From: Actibacterium sp. MT2.3-13A | GTDB taxonomy: Bacteria > Pseudomonadota > Alphaproteobacteria > Rhodobacterales > Rhodobacteraceae | Reading direction: 5' to 3' | Assembly: GCF_018139985.1 (NCBI RefSeq) | Contig: NZ_JAGSOU010000020.1 | Location: 1 to 48,920 of the forward strand | DNA: 48,920 nt | Part shown: piece after piece, positions 17,523 through 26,179 of the stretch | Numbering within the stretch: position 1 is the first letter of the stretch | Layout of the letters: each line of letters starts with the position of its first letter | Translations under genes and position numbers: made by a program | The notes under the pieces: model-generated | Databases searched by the model: none | Told to the model about the DNA's origin: nothing | Seen by the model: the letters and a program-made list of their open reading frames with translations, nothing else

Positions 17523-17550
17523 TTGCCCCCGCCGGCAAACATGCTACAAG
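17523..17550 (+). promoter_or_regulatory. Probable promoter of tRNA-Pro
   Basis: TTGCCC and TACAAG with 16 bases between them, ending 11 bases before the mature tRNA 5' end, fit a strong stable-RNA promoter. Confidence 0.5.
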
Positions 17551-17561
17551 ACGCTCCACGT

Positions 17562-17638
17562 CGGGCTATGGCGCAGCCTGGTAGCGCGTCCGTCTGGGGG
17601 ACGGAAGGTCGCAGGTTCGAGTCCTGCTAGCCCGACCA
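17562..17638 (+). tRNA. tRNA-Pro (GGG anticodon)
   Basis: A 77-base cloverleaf folds completely. The acceptor is CGGGCTA/TAGCCCG, the D arm GCGC/GCGC and the anticodon stem TCCGT/ACGGA, with loop CTGGGGG giving anticodon GGG. The T arm is GCAGG/CCTGC with loop TTCGAGT, then discriminator A and an encoded CCA. It reads the CCC and CCU proline codons; CCC is very common in this GC-rich genome. Confidence 0.97.
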
Positions 17639-17647
17639 ACATCACAA

Positions 17648-17686
17648 CCGCCCGCGCCCATCCGGGCCGCGGGCGGTTCTGTTTTT
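17648..17686 (+). terminator. Intrinsic terminator after tRNA-Pro
   Basis: CCGCCCGCG (17648-17656) pairs with CGCGGGCGG (17668-17676), followed by TTCTGTTTTT. A classical Rho-independent terminator 9 bases after the tRNA CCA end. Confidence 0.85.
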
Positions 17687-17699
17687 CAGGGGGGATCAC

Positions 17700-18782
17700 A
17701 TGACAGGCACCGGCGTTCTGCCCTCTCAATCCATCTCGGCCCTGATCGGCAGTGGCGCGCTCAGCGGCGCGCCCGCGATCACGCCCGAACAGATCCAGCC
17801 GGCCTCGCTCGACCTGCGGCTGGGCAATGTGGCCTACCGCGTGCGCGCCTCGTTCCTGGCCGGTGCGGGCCGCAGCGTCGCCGAGCGGCTGGAAGAATTC
17901 GAGATGCACCGCATCGACCTGGAGGGCGGCGCGGTGCTGGAAAAGGGCTGCGTCTATGTCGTGCCGCTGATGGAGCGGCTCGCCCTGCCCGAGGGCATCC
18001 AGGCGGTGGCCAACGCCAAGAGCTCCACCGGGCGGCTCGACCTGCTGACCCGCGCCATCACCGATGGCGGCGAGGAATTCGATCGCATCCCCGCGGGCTA
18101 CACCGGCCCGCTCTATGCGGAGATCTGCCCGCGCTCCTTCTCGGTGCTGGTGCGGCCCGGGATGCGGCTGAACCAGATCCGGTTCCGCCGCGGCCAGGCA
18201 GTGCTGAGCGATGCCGAGCTGACCGCGCTGCACGCCGCGACCGGGCTGGTCTCGGGCGAGGCGGTGATTTCCCAGGGGCTGGGATTCTCGGTCGATCTGA
18301 AGCCGGCGGAGGGCGACCTGGTGGGCTACCGCGCAAAGCCGCATACCGGGGTGATCGACCTCGACCGGATCGGGGAATACGACCCCGCCGAATTCTGGGA
18401 GGAGATCCGCACCCGCAACGGGCAGATCATCCTCGACCCCGGCGCATTCTACATCCTGGTCAGCCGCGAGGCGGTGCATATCCCGCCCGACTACGCCGCC
18501 GAGATGGCCCCCTACCTGGCCATGGTGGGCGAGTTTCGCGTGCATTACGCGGGCTTCTTCGACCCCGGCTTCGGCCATGCCGCGGCGGGCGGCGAAGGCG
18601 CGCGCGGCGTGCTTGAGGTGCGCTGCCACGAGGCGCCCTTCGTGCTGGAGCACGGCCAGATCGTGGGGCGGCTGGTCTATGAGCGGATGGCAGAGCGGCC
18701 CGCGCAACTCTACGGCGAGGGCATCGCGTCGAACTATCAGGGCCAGGGCCTGAAGCTGAGCAAGCATTTCCGCGCGCGGTGA
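17700..18782 (+). CDS. dcd: 2'-deoxycytidine 5'-triphosphate deaminase (double-domain Dcd)
   Basis: 360 residues, about twice the length of the single-domain enterobacterial Dcd. It carries two dUTPase/Dcd-like domains in one chain. The N-terminal half has the substrate loop AVANAKSSTGRLDLL (102-116) and LYAEICPRSFSVLVRPGMRLNQIRF (138-162) with a candidate catalytic glutamate at 141. The second half repeats the fold (GAFYILVSREAVHIPPDYAAEM, VHYAGFFDPGFGHA, VLEHGQIVGRLVYERM). It deaminates dCTP to dUTP for thymidylate synthesis. This long form is the usual alphaproteobacterial version. A GGGGGG ribosome binding site lies just after the tRNA terminator. Confidence 0.92.
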   Translation: MTGTGVLPSQSISALIGSGALSGAPAITPEQIQPASLDLRLGNVAYRVRASFLAGAGRSVAERLEEFEMHRIDLEGGAVLEKGCVYVVPLMERLALPEGIQAVANAKSSTGRLDLLTRAITDGGEEFDRIPAGYTGPLYAEICPRSFSVLVRPGMRLNQIRFRRGQAVLSDAELTALHAATGLVSGEAVISQGLGFSVDLKPAEGDLVGYRAKPHTGVIDLDRIGEYDPAEFWEEIRTRNGQIILDPGAFYILVSREAVHIPPDYAAEMAPYLAMVGEFRVHYAGFFDPGFGHAAAGGEGARGVLEVRCHEAPFVLEHGQIVGRLVYERMAERPAQLYGEGIASNYQGQGLKLSKHFRAR

Positions 18783-18822
18783 GCGGCGCAACCGGCGCGA
18801 TGCGGTCTGCCCTGCGGGCAGA

Positions 18823-18857
18823 GGCCTCCGGCGGGAGTTTTTGCGCCAAGAAGAAGG
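18823..18857 (+). repeat. Dispersed intergenic repeat, copy 4
   Basis: Reads GGCCTCCGGCGGGAGTTTTTG then CGCCAAGAAGAAGG, in part. It is a full-length diverged copy 40 bases after the dcd stop and close to the end of the convergent small basic protein gene. Confidence 0.85.
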
Positions 18858-18869
18858 GGCGGGCCGCGC

Positions 18870-19091
18870 CTAGAAGCGGCCGATCCTGCGGCCGGCGCGC
18901 AGGGCCTGCTTGGCGCGGCGCGCGGTCTGCCGGGCGGCGCGGTGCTGGGCAAGCTCCTGTTCGTCCATCTCGGCCGGGCGCTTGGCCGGGCCGCGGCGGG
19001 CGGCCATGTCGATGCCCTTGTCCACACCGGCGCGCAGGAGGCGGTTGACGACCTGCTTGATCACCATGTCGATCAGTCCGTTGATATTCAT
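18870..19091 (-). CDS. Small basic protein, unknown function
   Basis: 73 residues. An amphipathic or hydrophobic N-terminal helix (MNINGLIDMVIKQVVNRLLR) is followed by a strongly basic tail (RGPAKRPAEMD, RAARQTARRAKQALRAGRRIGRF). It has an excellent AAGGAGG and begins 14 bases after the scpB stop, so it is the last gene of the dgt-to-scpB operon. I know similar short conserved proteins in Rhodobacterales but no function. Basic tail and operon position would allow a nucleic-acid or chromosome-related role, which is speculation. Confidence 0.75.
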   Translation of the reverse strand: MNINGLIDMVIKQVVNRLLRAGVDKGIDMAARRGPAKRPAEMDEQELAQHRAARQTARRAKQALRAGRRIGRF

Positions 19092-19105
19092 CGGCGGGCC
19101 CTCCT

Positions 19106-19750
19106 TCAGGGTTCCTGCTCAAACATATCGCCCTGGTCTTCGCTGTCGTCGCGCTCTTCGTCGCGGTCCTCGCGGCCGGGCATGGGTCGGCTGTCCAGCA
19201 GGCCCGCGGCGCGCAGTTCCTTCAGCCCCGGCAGGTCGCGGGCGCTTTCCAGCCCGAAATGGTCGAGGAAATCCTGCGTGACCACGAAGGTGACGGGCCG
19301 GCCCGGCGTCATCCGGCGGCGGCCGAAGCGGATCCATTCCATCTCCAGCAACTGGTCCACCGTCCCGCGGCTGACCGAGACGCCGCGGATCTCCTCGATC
19401 TCGGCGCGGGTGACGGGCTGGTGATAGGCGATGATCGCCAGCGTCTCGATCGCGGCGCGGCTGAGCTTGCGGGTCTCGACCGTTTCCTTCTGCATCAGGA
19501 AGCCGAGATCGGGCGCGGTGCGGATCGCCCAGGCCTCGCCCACGCGCACCACGCGCACGCCGCGCCCCTCGTAGCGTTTGCGCAGGTGGGTCAGCGCCTC
19601 GGCGGCGTCGCAGCCATGCGGCATGCGGGCGTTCAGATCGGCCACGGTGACGGGCTCGGCCGAGGCGAAGAGGATGGCCTCGACCATGCGTTCCTGCGCC
19701 GCCATGGGCGGGGCTTCGAACAGGCTCTGTTCCTGCGGGGCGTCTGTCAC
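19106..19750 (-). CDS. scpB: Segregation and condensation protein B
   Basis: 214 residues. Two winged-helix domains of ScpB can be followed: EAILFASAEPVTVADLNARM to the GEAWAIRTAPDLGFLM strand, then LSRAAIETLAIIAYHQPVTRAEIEEIRGV and GRPVTFVVTQDFLDHFGLESARDLPGL. It forms the SMC-ScpA-ScpB condensin with the preceding gene product. The start is a GTG at 19750 whose GTGA overlaps the scpA stop, indicating translational coupling. The acidic tail (REDRDEERDDSEDQGD) is typical for the group. Confidence 0.95.
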   Translation of the reverse strand: MTDAPQEQSLFEAPPMAAQERMVEAILFASAEPVTVADLNARMPHGCDAAEALTHLRKRYEGRGVRVVRVGEAWAIRTAPDLGFLMQKETVETRKLSRAAIETLAIIAYHQPVTRAEIEEIRGVSVSRGTVDQLLEMEWIRFGRRRMTPGRPVTFVVTQDFLDHFGLESARDLPGLKELRAAGLLDSRPMPGREDRDEERDDSEDQGDMFEQEP

Positions 19751-20523
19751 GTCTCTTTCCTGCGGATCTGGATCGGGGCGAAGGTGTCGCCCTGTCTGAG
19801 TTCGATGGCGCCGCGCTTGGCCAGTTCCAGGGTGGCGGCAAAATGGGCGGCGGTGGCGGAGCGGCGGCGCACCGGGTCCACCTGCCACCCCTCGGGCAGG
19901 TAGCTGGCGAGATCCGTCCAGTCGCCGGCATAGCCCACCAGCCCGCGCATCCTCTCCAGCGCCTCCTCCATCGTGTAGACCGCGTCGCGGTCCATCACAT
20001 AGGGGCGGAAGTCGTCGCGGGTGCGGATCCGGGCATAGGCCTGCATCAGGTCCAGCAGCGTGGCGGTGTAGCGGACGTGACGGACGCGCATGACATCCTC
20101 GGGCAGGCCGCGGGCGAAGAAATCGCGCCCCCGCTGATCGCGCGCCATGAGCTGCGCGGCGGCGTCGCGCATCGCCTGCAGGCGCTCCAGCTGGAAGGCG
20201 AGATGGGCCGCCAGCTCCTCGCCCGAGGGGCCCTGCTCGGTCGGGTCGGGGGGCAGCAGCAGCCGCGATTTGAGGAAGGCGAGCCAGGCCGCCATGACCA
20301 GGTAGTCGGCGGCCAGCTCCAGCCGCAGCTCCTTGGCCTTTTCGACGAAGGCGAGATATTGCTGGGCCAGTTGCAGCACCGAGATCCGGCGCAGGTCCAC
20401 CTTCTGCGTCCGCGACAGCATCAGCAGCAGGTCGAGCGGGCCCTCGAACCCGTCGACATCGACGATCAGCGCCTCGGCGGCCAGCCGCGCCTCGACGCCG
20501 GGCAGGTCAGGCTGTTCAGACAT
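19747..20523 (-). CDS. scpA: Segregation and condensation protein A
   Basis: 258 residues, the kleisin of the SMC condensin. The conserved FEGPLDLLLMLSRTQKVDLRRISVLQLAQQYL (about 26-57) is followed by AADYLVMAAWLAFLKSRLLLP. The C-terminal winged helix RRRSATAAHFAATLELAKRGAIELRQGDTFAPIQI contacts SMC. Its ATG overlaps the nagZ stop by 8 bases and its own stop overlaps the scpB start by 4. Confidence 0.95.
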   Translation of the reverse strand: MSEQPDLPGVEARLAAEALIVDVDGFEGPLDLLLMLSRTQKVDLRRISVLQLAQQYLAFVEKAKELRLELAADYLVMAAWLAFLKSRLLLPPDPTEQGPSGEELAAHLAFQLERLQAMRDAAAQLMARDQRGRDFFARGLPEDVMRVRHVRYTATLLDLMQAYARIRTRDDFRPYVMDRDAVYTMEEALERMRGLVGYAGDWTDLASYLPEGWQVDPVRRRSATAAHFAATLELAKRGAIELRQGDTFAPIQIRRKET

Positions 20524-21526
20524 GCGCCACGGCCCCCTTCACGAGGGCTTCAAGCTCGGCCTCCAGCGCCGCGATGTCAACCGGCACGGGCGCGCGGCGC
20601 TGCGCCAGCGCGGCCTCGGCGCGGGCCCGGGCGGCGTCGGACAGCGGGCCGCAGGCGGCGGCGACCTGCTGCATCTCGGACAGGTCGCCGTTGCAGTGCA
20701 GGACCGTGTCGCAGCCCGCGGCGAGCGACGCGGAGCAGATCTCGGCAATGCCACCCGACAGCGCCTGCATCGAGATGTCGTCGGTCATCAGCACGCCGTC
20801 GAAGCCGATCTCGTCGCGGATCAGCGCGATCATCGCCGGCGACAGGGTCGCCGGAAGGTCGGGGTCGATGGCGTCGTAGACGATATGCGCGGTCATCGCG
20901 AAGGGCAGGTCGTTGAGCGCGCGGAAGGGGGCGAAATCCTCGGCCAGCGCCGCGCGCGGGGCGCTGACACGGGGCAGGTCGAGATGGCTGTCCACCTGCG
21001 CCCTGCCGTGGCCGGGGATGTGTTTCAGCACCGACTGGACGCCGCCCTCGGCCGAACCATCGGCCACCGCGCGGGCGATCTGCGCGACGGTCTCGGCGTC
21101 GAAACCGTAGCAGCGGTTCAGCAGGAAAGGATGGGTTTCCGGCCGGGCGATGTCGGCGCAGGGGGTGCAGTTGACGTCGAGGCCCACCGCCCGCAGTTCC
21201 TCGGCGATCAGGCGGGCGCGCAGCCACATGGAGCGGGCGGCCTTGTCCGGCCCGGCGGCCCGCACCTGGTCGAGCGGCGGCAGGTAGCGCCGCCAGTGCG
21301 GGGGCGTCAGGCGCTGCACGCGGCCGCCTTCCTGGTCGATCAGGATGGGGGCGTCGCGGCCCACCGCCGCGCGCAGGTCGCCGGTCAGGCGGCGCAGCTG
21401 ATCGGGGCCCTCGATATTGCGGGCGAAGAGGATGAAGCCCAGCGGCTGCGCCTCGGCGAAAAAGGCGGCCTCGTCAGGGGTCAGCCAGGGGCCGGAGCAG
21501 CCCAGCAGAAAGGCCCCTGCCCTCAC
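20516..21526 (-). CDS. nagZ: Beta-N-acetylhexosaminidase (peptidoglycan recycling)
   Basis: 336 residues of glycoside hydrolase family 3, cytoplasmic NagZ type. It removes GlcNAc from GlcNAc-anhydroMurNAc peptides in cell wall recycling. Signatures are PILIDQEGGRVQRL (60-73), KHIPGHGRAQVDSH (168-181) with the acid/base histidine loop, and LMTDDISMQAL (246-256) with the nucleophile aspartate. The start is GTG 21526 in a GTGA overlap with the SPOR gene stop; longer upstream open codons run into that gene and are not coding. anmK of the same recycling route lies 22 kb away at 42735-43838. Confidence 0.94.
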   Translation of the reverse strand: MRAGAFLLGCSGPWLTPDEAAFFAEAQPLGFILFARNIEGPDQLRRLTGDLRAAVGRDAPILIDQEGGRVQRLTPPHWRRYLPPLDQVRAAGPDKAARSMWLRARLIAEELRAVGLDVNCTPCADIARPETHPFLLNRCYGFDAETVAQIARAVADGSAEGGVQSVLKHIPGHGRAQVDSHLDLPRVSAPRAALAEDFAPFRALNDLPFAMTAHIVYDAIDPDLPATLSPAMIALIRDEIGFDGVLMTDDISMQALSGGIAEICSASLAAGCDTVLHCNGDLSEMQQVAAACGPLSDAARARAEAALAQRRAPVPVDIAALEAELEALVKGAVAHV

Positions 21527-22428
21527 CGCGCCACCACCGGGATGCAGCCGGCCTTTTCGGCGGTCAGCGCGGCGCAGAAACGGCGCGCGTCGGAAATGTC
21601 GGCAAAGCCCACCGCGCGCAGACGGTAGAAGGTGCGGCCGCCGGATTTGGCGGATTGCACCAGCCGCTGCTTGCCCGCCATCAGAGCGTCGAAACGGCCG
21701 CTCAGGCGCTGCCATTCGGCGCGGGCGACATCGGCGCTGTCGTAGGCGCCGAGCTGCACGAGGTTGGTGCCGGGGGACACGTCGGCGGCGGCGATCTCGA
21801 TATCGGCGGGGGTGATGGTGGCGGGGGGCTGCGCGGCGCGGGTGGCCAGCGCGGCCTCGGGACGCCTGGCGGGACGCGGCGAGCGGGCGATGCCGGGGAG
21901 CGAGGCGGGCACGGTTTCCGGCCCGGCCGCGGCGGCGGTCCCGGCGGCGCCGCTCTCGGCCACGGCGATGGCCAGCGCGGCCTGGATCGGGTCGGGCGAG
22001 ACGAGGGGGGCGTCGTCTTCGGCGGCGGACTTGGGCGCCGCTTCGGCGGCCGGCGCGGCCGGGGCAAGCCGGGGCGTGCTGGCGGCCGGCGTGTCCTCGG
22101 CGGTCAGGGCGACGGGGCGCGGGGCAAGAACCAGACGCTCGGCCGGCGGCTCGGCCTCGCCGGCGGCGGCAACGGCGTTCACGGCCAGCCCCTGATGCGC
22201 GGCGGCTTCCCCGCCGGGATCCTCGGGCGCGACGCGCATCGGACCCTCCAGCGCGCGCACCACCGGCACGCCGGTCACGTCGCGCACGGTCAGCCGGTAG
22301 CCCCAGAACGCCAGCCCCAGCACCAGCGCGACCGAGGTCAGCGCGCCGGCCCAGTTGACGATGCTTTGAAAGCCGCCCCTGCGCGGCTGCGGTTCTGCCT
22401 CGAATTCCCCGAATTCAATCTCCGCCAT
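21523..22428 (-). CDS. SPOR domain membrane protein
   Basis: 301 residues. A short acidic cytoplasmic start (MAEIEFGEFEAEPQPRRGG) and one transmembrane helix (about 24-45, IVNWAGALTSVALVLGLAFWG) lead into a long Ala/Pro-rich periplasmic linker. A C-terminal SPOR domain follows (about 220-300, LVQLGAYDSADVARAEWQRLSG and FYRLRAVGFADISDARRFCAAL). SPOR domains bind peptidoglycan stripped of stem peptides at division sites. It lies between argS and nagZ with a GTGA overlap to nagZ, an arrangement that again ties it to cell wall work. Confidence 0.9.
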   Translation of the reverse strand: MAEIEFGEFEAEPQPRRGGFQSIVNWAGALTSVALVLGLAFWGYRLTVRDVTGVPVVRALEGPMRVAPEDPGGEAAAHQGLAVNAVAAAGEAEPPAERLVLAPRPVALTAEDTPAASTPRLAPAAPAAEAAPKSAAEDDAPLVSPDPIQAALAIAVAESGAAGTAAAAGPETVPASLPGIARSPRPARRPEAALATRAAQPPATITPADIEIAAADVSPGTNLVQLGAYDSADVARAEWQRLSGRFDALMAGKQRLVQSAKSGGRTFYRLRAVGFADISDARRFCAALTAEKAGCIPVVAR

Positions 22429-22523
22429 TCCTGCCTCATCATAGCCCGGTGGCGGCGCATGTTCGCGCCCGCCCGGTTGGTCTTGCCTGCCTCATCGGCC
22501 CCGGGCGGCGCGCCATTTTTCGT

Positions 22524-24269
22524 TCAGCGCATTTCCTCGACCGGGGTCACGCCCAGAATAGCAAGGCCCGCGGAAATAACAACGGCGACGGCCCGCGCGA
22601 GGGCGATTTTCGCCTGAGAGGTCGCGGCGTCGCCCTCCTGCAGGAAGCGCAGCGACGGATCCTCGTTGCCGCGGTTCCACAGCGCGTGCAGTTCGGAGGC
22701 CAGCTCGTAGAGGTAGAAGGCCACGCGGTGCGGCTCATGCGTGCGCGCGGCGATCTCGACCAGCCGCGGCCATTCGGCCAGCTTCTTCGCGACCGCCAGC
22801 TCGGCCTCGTGGCCGAGCTTGGTCAGGTCGGCTCCGGCCAGGGTCTCGTCGTCCACCGCGATCCCCGCCTCTACGGCCTTGCGCAGCACCGAGCACACCC
22901 GCGCATGGGCGTATTGCACATAGAAGACCGGGTTGTCCTTGGACTGCTCCAGCACCTTGTCGAAGTCGAAATCCAGCGGCGCGTCGTTCTTGCGCGTCAG
23001 CATGACGAAGCGGGTCACGTCCGGGCCCACCTGGTCCACCACGTCGCGCAGGGTGACGAAATTGCCCGCCCGCTTGGACATCTTGAAGGGCTGGCCGTTC
23101 TTGTAGAGCTTCACCAGCTGGGTGAGCTTGATGTCCAGCGGCACCTTGCCGTCGGACAGCGCCGAGACCGCCGCCTTCATCCGCTTGACATAGCCGCCAT
23201 GATCGGCGCCGAACACGTCGATCAGCTGGTGAAAGCCGCGCTCGATCTTGTCGTAGTGATAGGCGATGTCGGGGGCGAAATAGGTCCAGGACCCGTCGGA
23301 TTTCTTCACCGGGCGGTCCACGTCGTCGCCATGCTCGGTGGAGCGGAACAGCGTCTGCTCGCGCGGCTCCCAATCCTCGGGGGTCTTGCCCTTCGGCGGC
23401 TCCAGCACGCCCTCGTAGATCAGGCCCTTGCGCTGCAACTCCTGCAGCGCACCCTCGATCCGGCCGGTGCCGTAGAGGGATTTCTCGCTGAAGAACACGT
23501 CCATCTCGACGCCCAGCGCCTTCAGGTCGGCGCGGATCAGCTCCATCATCGCCTCGGTGGCGTATTCGCGCACCGCGGCCAGCCAGACCTCTTCGGGCTG
23601 ATCGACGTAACGGTCGCCGGCCTCCTCCATCAGCTTCTGGCCGACCTCGACCAGGTATTCGCCGGGATAGGTGCCCTCCGGGAACTCCACCGCCTCGCCA
23701 TGCGCCTCGAGGTAGCGCAGGTAGACCGAGCGGGCCAGCACATCGACCTGCGCCCCGCCGTCGTTGATGTAGTATTCGCGCGTCACCTCATGGCCGGAAT
23801 AGGCCAGCAGGCTCGCCAGCGCGTCGCCGAAGACCGCGCCGCGGGTGTGGCCCACATGCAGCGGGCCGGTCGGGTTGGCCGAGACGTATTCGACATTGAC
23901 CCGTTGGCCCTGCCCCATCTGCGAGCGACCGTATTCGATGCCGCCGTCCAGCACGGCCTTGACCAGCCCCTGCCAGACCACCGGCGCCAGGCGCAGGTTG
24001 AGGAAGCCGGGGCCGGCCACCTCGGCCACGGTGACGCGCGGGTCGGCGGCCAGCCTGGCGGCCAGCCTGTCGGCGATGTCGCGCGGCTTCAGCCCGGCGG
24101 GCTTGGCCAGCACCATGGCGGCGTTCGTGGCCATGTCGCCATGCGCCGGGTCGCGGGGCGGCTCGACCGCCACGTTCGCGAAATCGAGGCCCTCGGGCAG
24201 CGCACCTTCGGAGACCATCTGGTTGAGACTGTCGATCACGAGCGCGCGGAGATCGGTGAAAAGGTTCAT
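22524..24269 (-). CDS. argS: Arginine-tRNA ligase
   Basis: 581 residues, complete. The N-terminal tRNA-recognition domain (about 3-95) is followed by the catalytic core with [20 protein letters not shown] (HVGH 138-141) and [15 protein letters not shown] as the KMSKS region. The C-terminal DALR anticodon domain ends at the VEEMR terminus ([38 protein letters not shown]). It lies 69 bases after the antiporter gene and 95 before the SPOR gene on the same strand. Confidence 0.97.
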   Translation of the reverse strand: MNLFTDLRALVIDSLNQMVSEGALPEGLDFANVAVEPPRDPAHGDMATNAAMVLAKPAGLKPRDIADRLAARLAADPRVTVAEVAGPGFLNLRLAPVVWQGLVKAVLDGGIEYGRSQMGQGQRVNVEYVSANPTGPLHVGHTRGAVFGDALASLLAYSGHEVTREYYINDGGAQVDVLARSVYLRYLEAHGEAVEFPEGTYPGEYLVEVGQKLMEEAGDRYVDQPEEVWLAAVREYATEAMMELIRADLKALGVEMDVFFSEKSLYGTGRIEGALQELQRKGLIYEGVLEPPKGKTPEDWEPREQTLFRSTEHGDDVDRPVKKSDGSWTYFAPDIAYHYDKIERGFHQLIDVFGADHGGYVKRMKAAVSALSDGKVPLDIKLTQLVKLYKNGQPFKMSKRAGNFVTLRDVVDQVGPDVTRFVMLTRKNDAPLDFDFDKVLEQSKDNPVFYVQYAHARVCSVLRKAVEAGIAVDDETLAGADLTKLGHEAELAVAKKLAEWPRLVEIAARTHEPHRVAFYLYELASELHALWNRGNEDPSLRFLQEGDAATSQAKIALARAVAVVISAGLAILGVTPVEEMR

Positions 24270-24338
24270 CTGTCCTGTCCTGTTGCTTGCCGCGGGTTTA
24301 CCACGGCGCGGGCCGAGGTCAATGCGCCTGCCCCGCCC

Positions 24339-26168
24339 CTATTGCTGTGCCCGCTCCCCGGCCTGCCCCGCCTCGGGCGGCACCATGGCGATCAGCCGCG
24401 TGCCGGCGGGGGCCGAGAAATCCTCTTCCGCCTTCAGCAGCCGCAGATCGCCCGTGGGCAGGAGCCGCGCCAGGACCACCGCCTCCGGATTGTCCCCGCG
24501 CCAGTCTTCCAGCGTAAACTCGTCGCTGAGCCGCGTCACGCGAAAGCCCCAGCCCTCGGTCATCCGCGCGTTGAGCTCCCAGTAGCCCTGCCCCTCTCCC
24601 AGCTTCTTGCCGCCCAGCGTGGCGGGCAGCGCATGGCGGACGCTCTCCTGCCCGGCGCGCTTGATCTGGAACACGTTGTCGCGGCCGAATTCAGGGGCCA
24701 CGTCGGTGGCCACCAGCGTGTTGTAGGCGTCGTTGTCGGTCGCCGCCACGACGATGCCGTAACAGGCGATCTCCAGGCTGTGCTCGGCGGCCTCCGACAG
24801 GATGTCGCCGAAGAAGGTGGGCAGCCCCGCCTCGCGCGCGCCGCGCAGCCGGGCGCGGTTGGGATCGACGATCAGCACCGGCACCTCGGCCTTGTTCAGC
24901 GCCTCGGCAAAGCCCGTCGCCCAGCGCGAGCCGCCGACGATAAGCACCCCCGGCACCTCGCCCCCCGCCAGCCCCAGCGCGCGCGCCAGCGGCCGCAGGG
25001 TGAAGCCGTGCAGCACCACCGAGGCCGCCACCAGCACGAAGGCCAGCGGCCCGATCCGCGCGCCATCCTCGAAGCCCAGCGCCGTCAGCCGCTCGCCGAA
25101 CAGCCCTGCCACCGCCACCAGCACCACGCCGCGCGGGCCGGTGAACGCGACCAGCAGCCGCTCGCGCATCGGCACGCGGGTGAAGGCCAGCGAGGCCAGG
25201 ACCGTCACCGGCCGCACGAGCCCGATCACCACCGCAACCAGACCCGCCGCGCGCCAGTCCAGCCGCGCCACCGCATCGAATTCCAGCCCCGCGGCCAGCA
25301 GGATGAATACGCCCGAGACCAGCAGGATCGTGGCGTGCTCCTTGAACCGGCGCAACTCGGCGTAGCTGGGCAGGTCGGCATTGGCGATGAAAAGCCCCAT
25401 CGCCGTGACCGCCAGAAGGCCGCTTTCATGCAGCACCGCGTCGGACAGCGCGAAGGTGCCGAGAAGAACGGCGAAGAGCACCGGAACCTTCATGAATTCC
25501 GGCACCCAGGCGCGGCGGAAAGCGGACGATAGGCCCCAGCCTGTCAGCAGCCCCAGCGCGGTCGCCACCGCCACCCCGACCCCCATGTCGCGGATCGCGT
25601 GGGTCAGGCTTTCAGCCTCATCCAGCACCAGAACCAGCTCGAACGCCAGCACCGCGGCCAGCGCCCCGATCGGATCGTTGACGATCGCCTCCCATTGCAG
25701 CAGCTGCGACGGGCGGCGGGCCAGCCGCGCCTGGCGCAGGAGCGGCGCGATCACCGTCGGCCCGGTCACGATCAGGATGCCGCCGAACACCGCCGCCGCC
25801 GCCCAGCCCAGCCCCGCCACATAATGCAGCGCCAGCGAAGACAGCAGCCAGCCCAGCGGCGCGCCGATCACCACCAGCCGCCGCACCCCCACCGCCGCGT
25901 CGCGCAAGCTGTGCAGGTTCAGCGTCAGCCCGCCCTCGAACAGGATGATCGCCACCGCGACCGAAATCATCGGCCCCATCAGCGGCCCCAGGTCGCGCGC
26001 GGGGTCGAACAGGCCCAGCACCGGCCCCACGATCAGCCCCGCGCCCAGCATCAGCACGATCGCGGGCATCCGCAGCCGCCAGGCCAGCCACTGCGCCCCC
26101 ACGCCCAGCGCGCCCACCAGCGCGAAGGCCATCACCGGCGCCAGCGCCCCCTCCGCGACCATGCTCAT
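24339..26168 (-). CDS. Monovalent cation:proton antiporter, CPA type with TrkA-N domain
   Basis: 609 residues. About twelve to thirteen hydrophobic segments fill residues 10-400. They include TGPTVIAPLL (135-144) and the ion-site NDPIG (164-168), motifs of Na+/H+ exchanger-fold antiporters. A Rossmann TrkA-N (RCK) domain (about 405-520) begins GVLIVGGSRWATGFAEAL, with the acidic end of the second strand in VLIVDPN. A further regulatory region follows. Exchange of Na+ or K+ for H+ at the inner membrane is expected, with nucleotide or ligand gating by the RCK part. It is 11 bases after dgt, inside the argS-scpB operon. Ion specificity cannot be read from sequence. Confidence 0.88.
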   Translation of the reverse strand: MSMVAEGALAPVMAFALVGALGVGAQWLAWRLRMPAIVLMLGAGLIVGPVLGLFDPARDLGPLMGPMISVAVAIILFEGGLTLNLHSLRDAAVGVRRLVVIGAPLGWLLSSLALHYVAGLGWAAAAVFGGILIVTGPTVIAPLLRQARLARRPSQLLQWEAIVNDPIGALAAVLAFELVLVLDEAESLTHAIRDMGVGVAVATALGLLTGWGLSSAFRRAWVPEFMKVPVLFAVLLGTFALSDAVLHESGLLAVTAMGLFIANADLPSYAELRRFKEHATILLVSGVFILLAAGLEFDAVARLDWRAAGLVAVVIGLVRPVTVLASLAFTRVPMRERLLVAFTGPRGVVLVAVAGLFGERLTALGFEDGARIGPLAFVLVAASVVLHGFTLRPLARALGLAGGEVPGVLIVGGSRWATGFAEALNKAEVPVLIVDPNRARLRGAREAGLPTFFGDILSEAAEHSLEIACYGIVVAATDNDAYNTLVATDVAPEFGRDNVFQIKRAGQESVRHALPATLGGKKLGEGQGYWELNARMTEGWGFRVTRLSDEFTLEDWRGDNPEAVVLARLLPTGDLRLLKAEEDFSAPAGTRLIAMVPPEAGQAGERAQQ

Positions 26169-26179
26169 CGGCGCCTCCC

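Noticed and set aside
22449-25532. A 1027-codon open frame on the plus strand opposite argS and the antiporter
   Set aside because: Arg/His/Gln/Ala-rich composition without motifs, exactly antisense to two clear genes; such long antisense frames are normal in GC-rich genomes.
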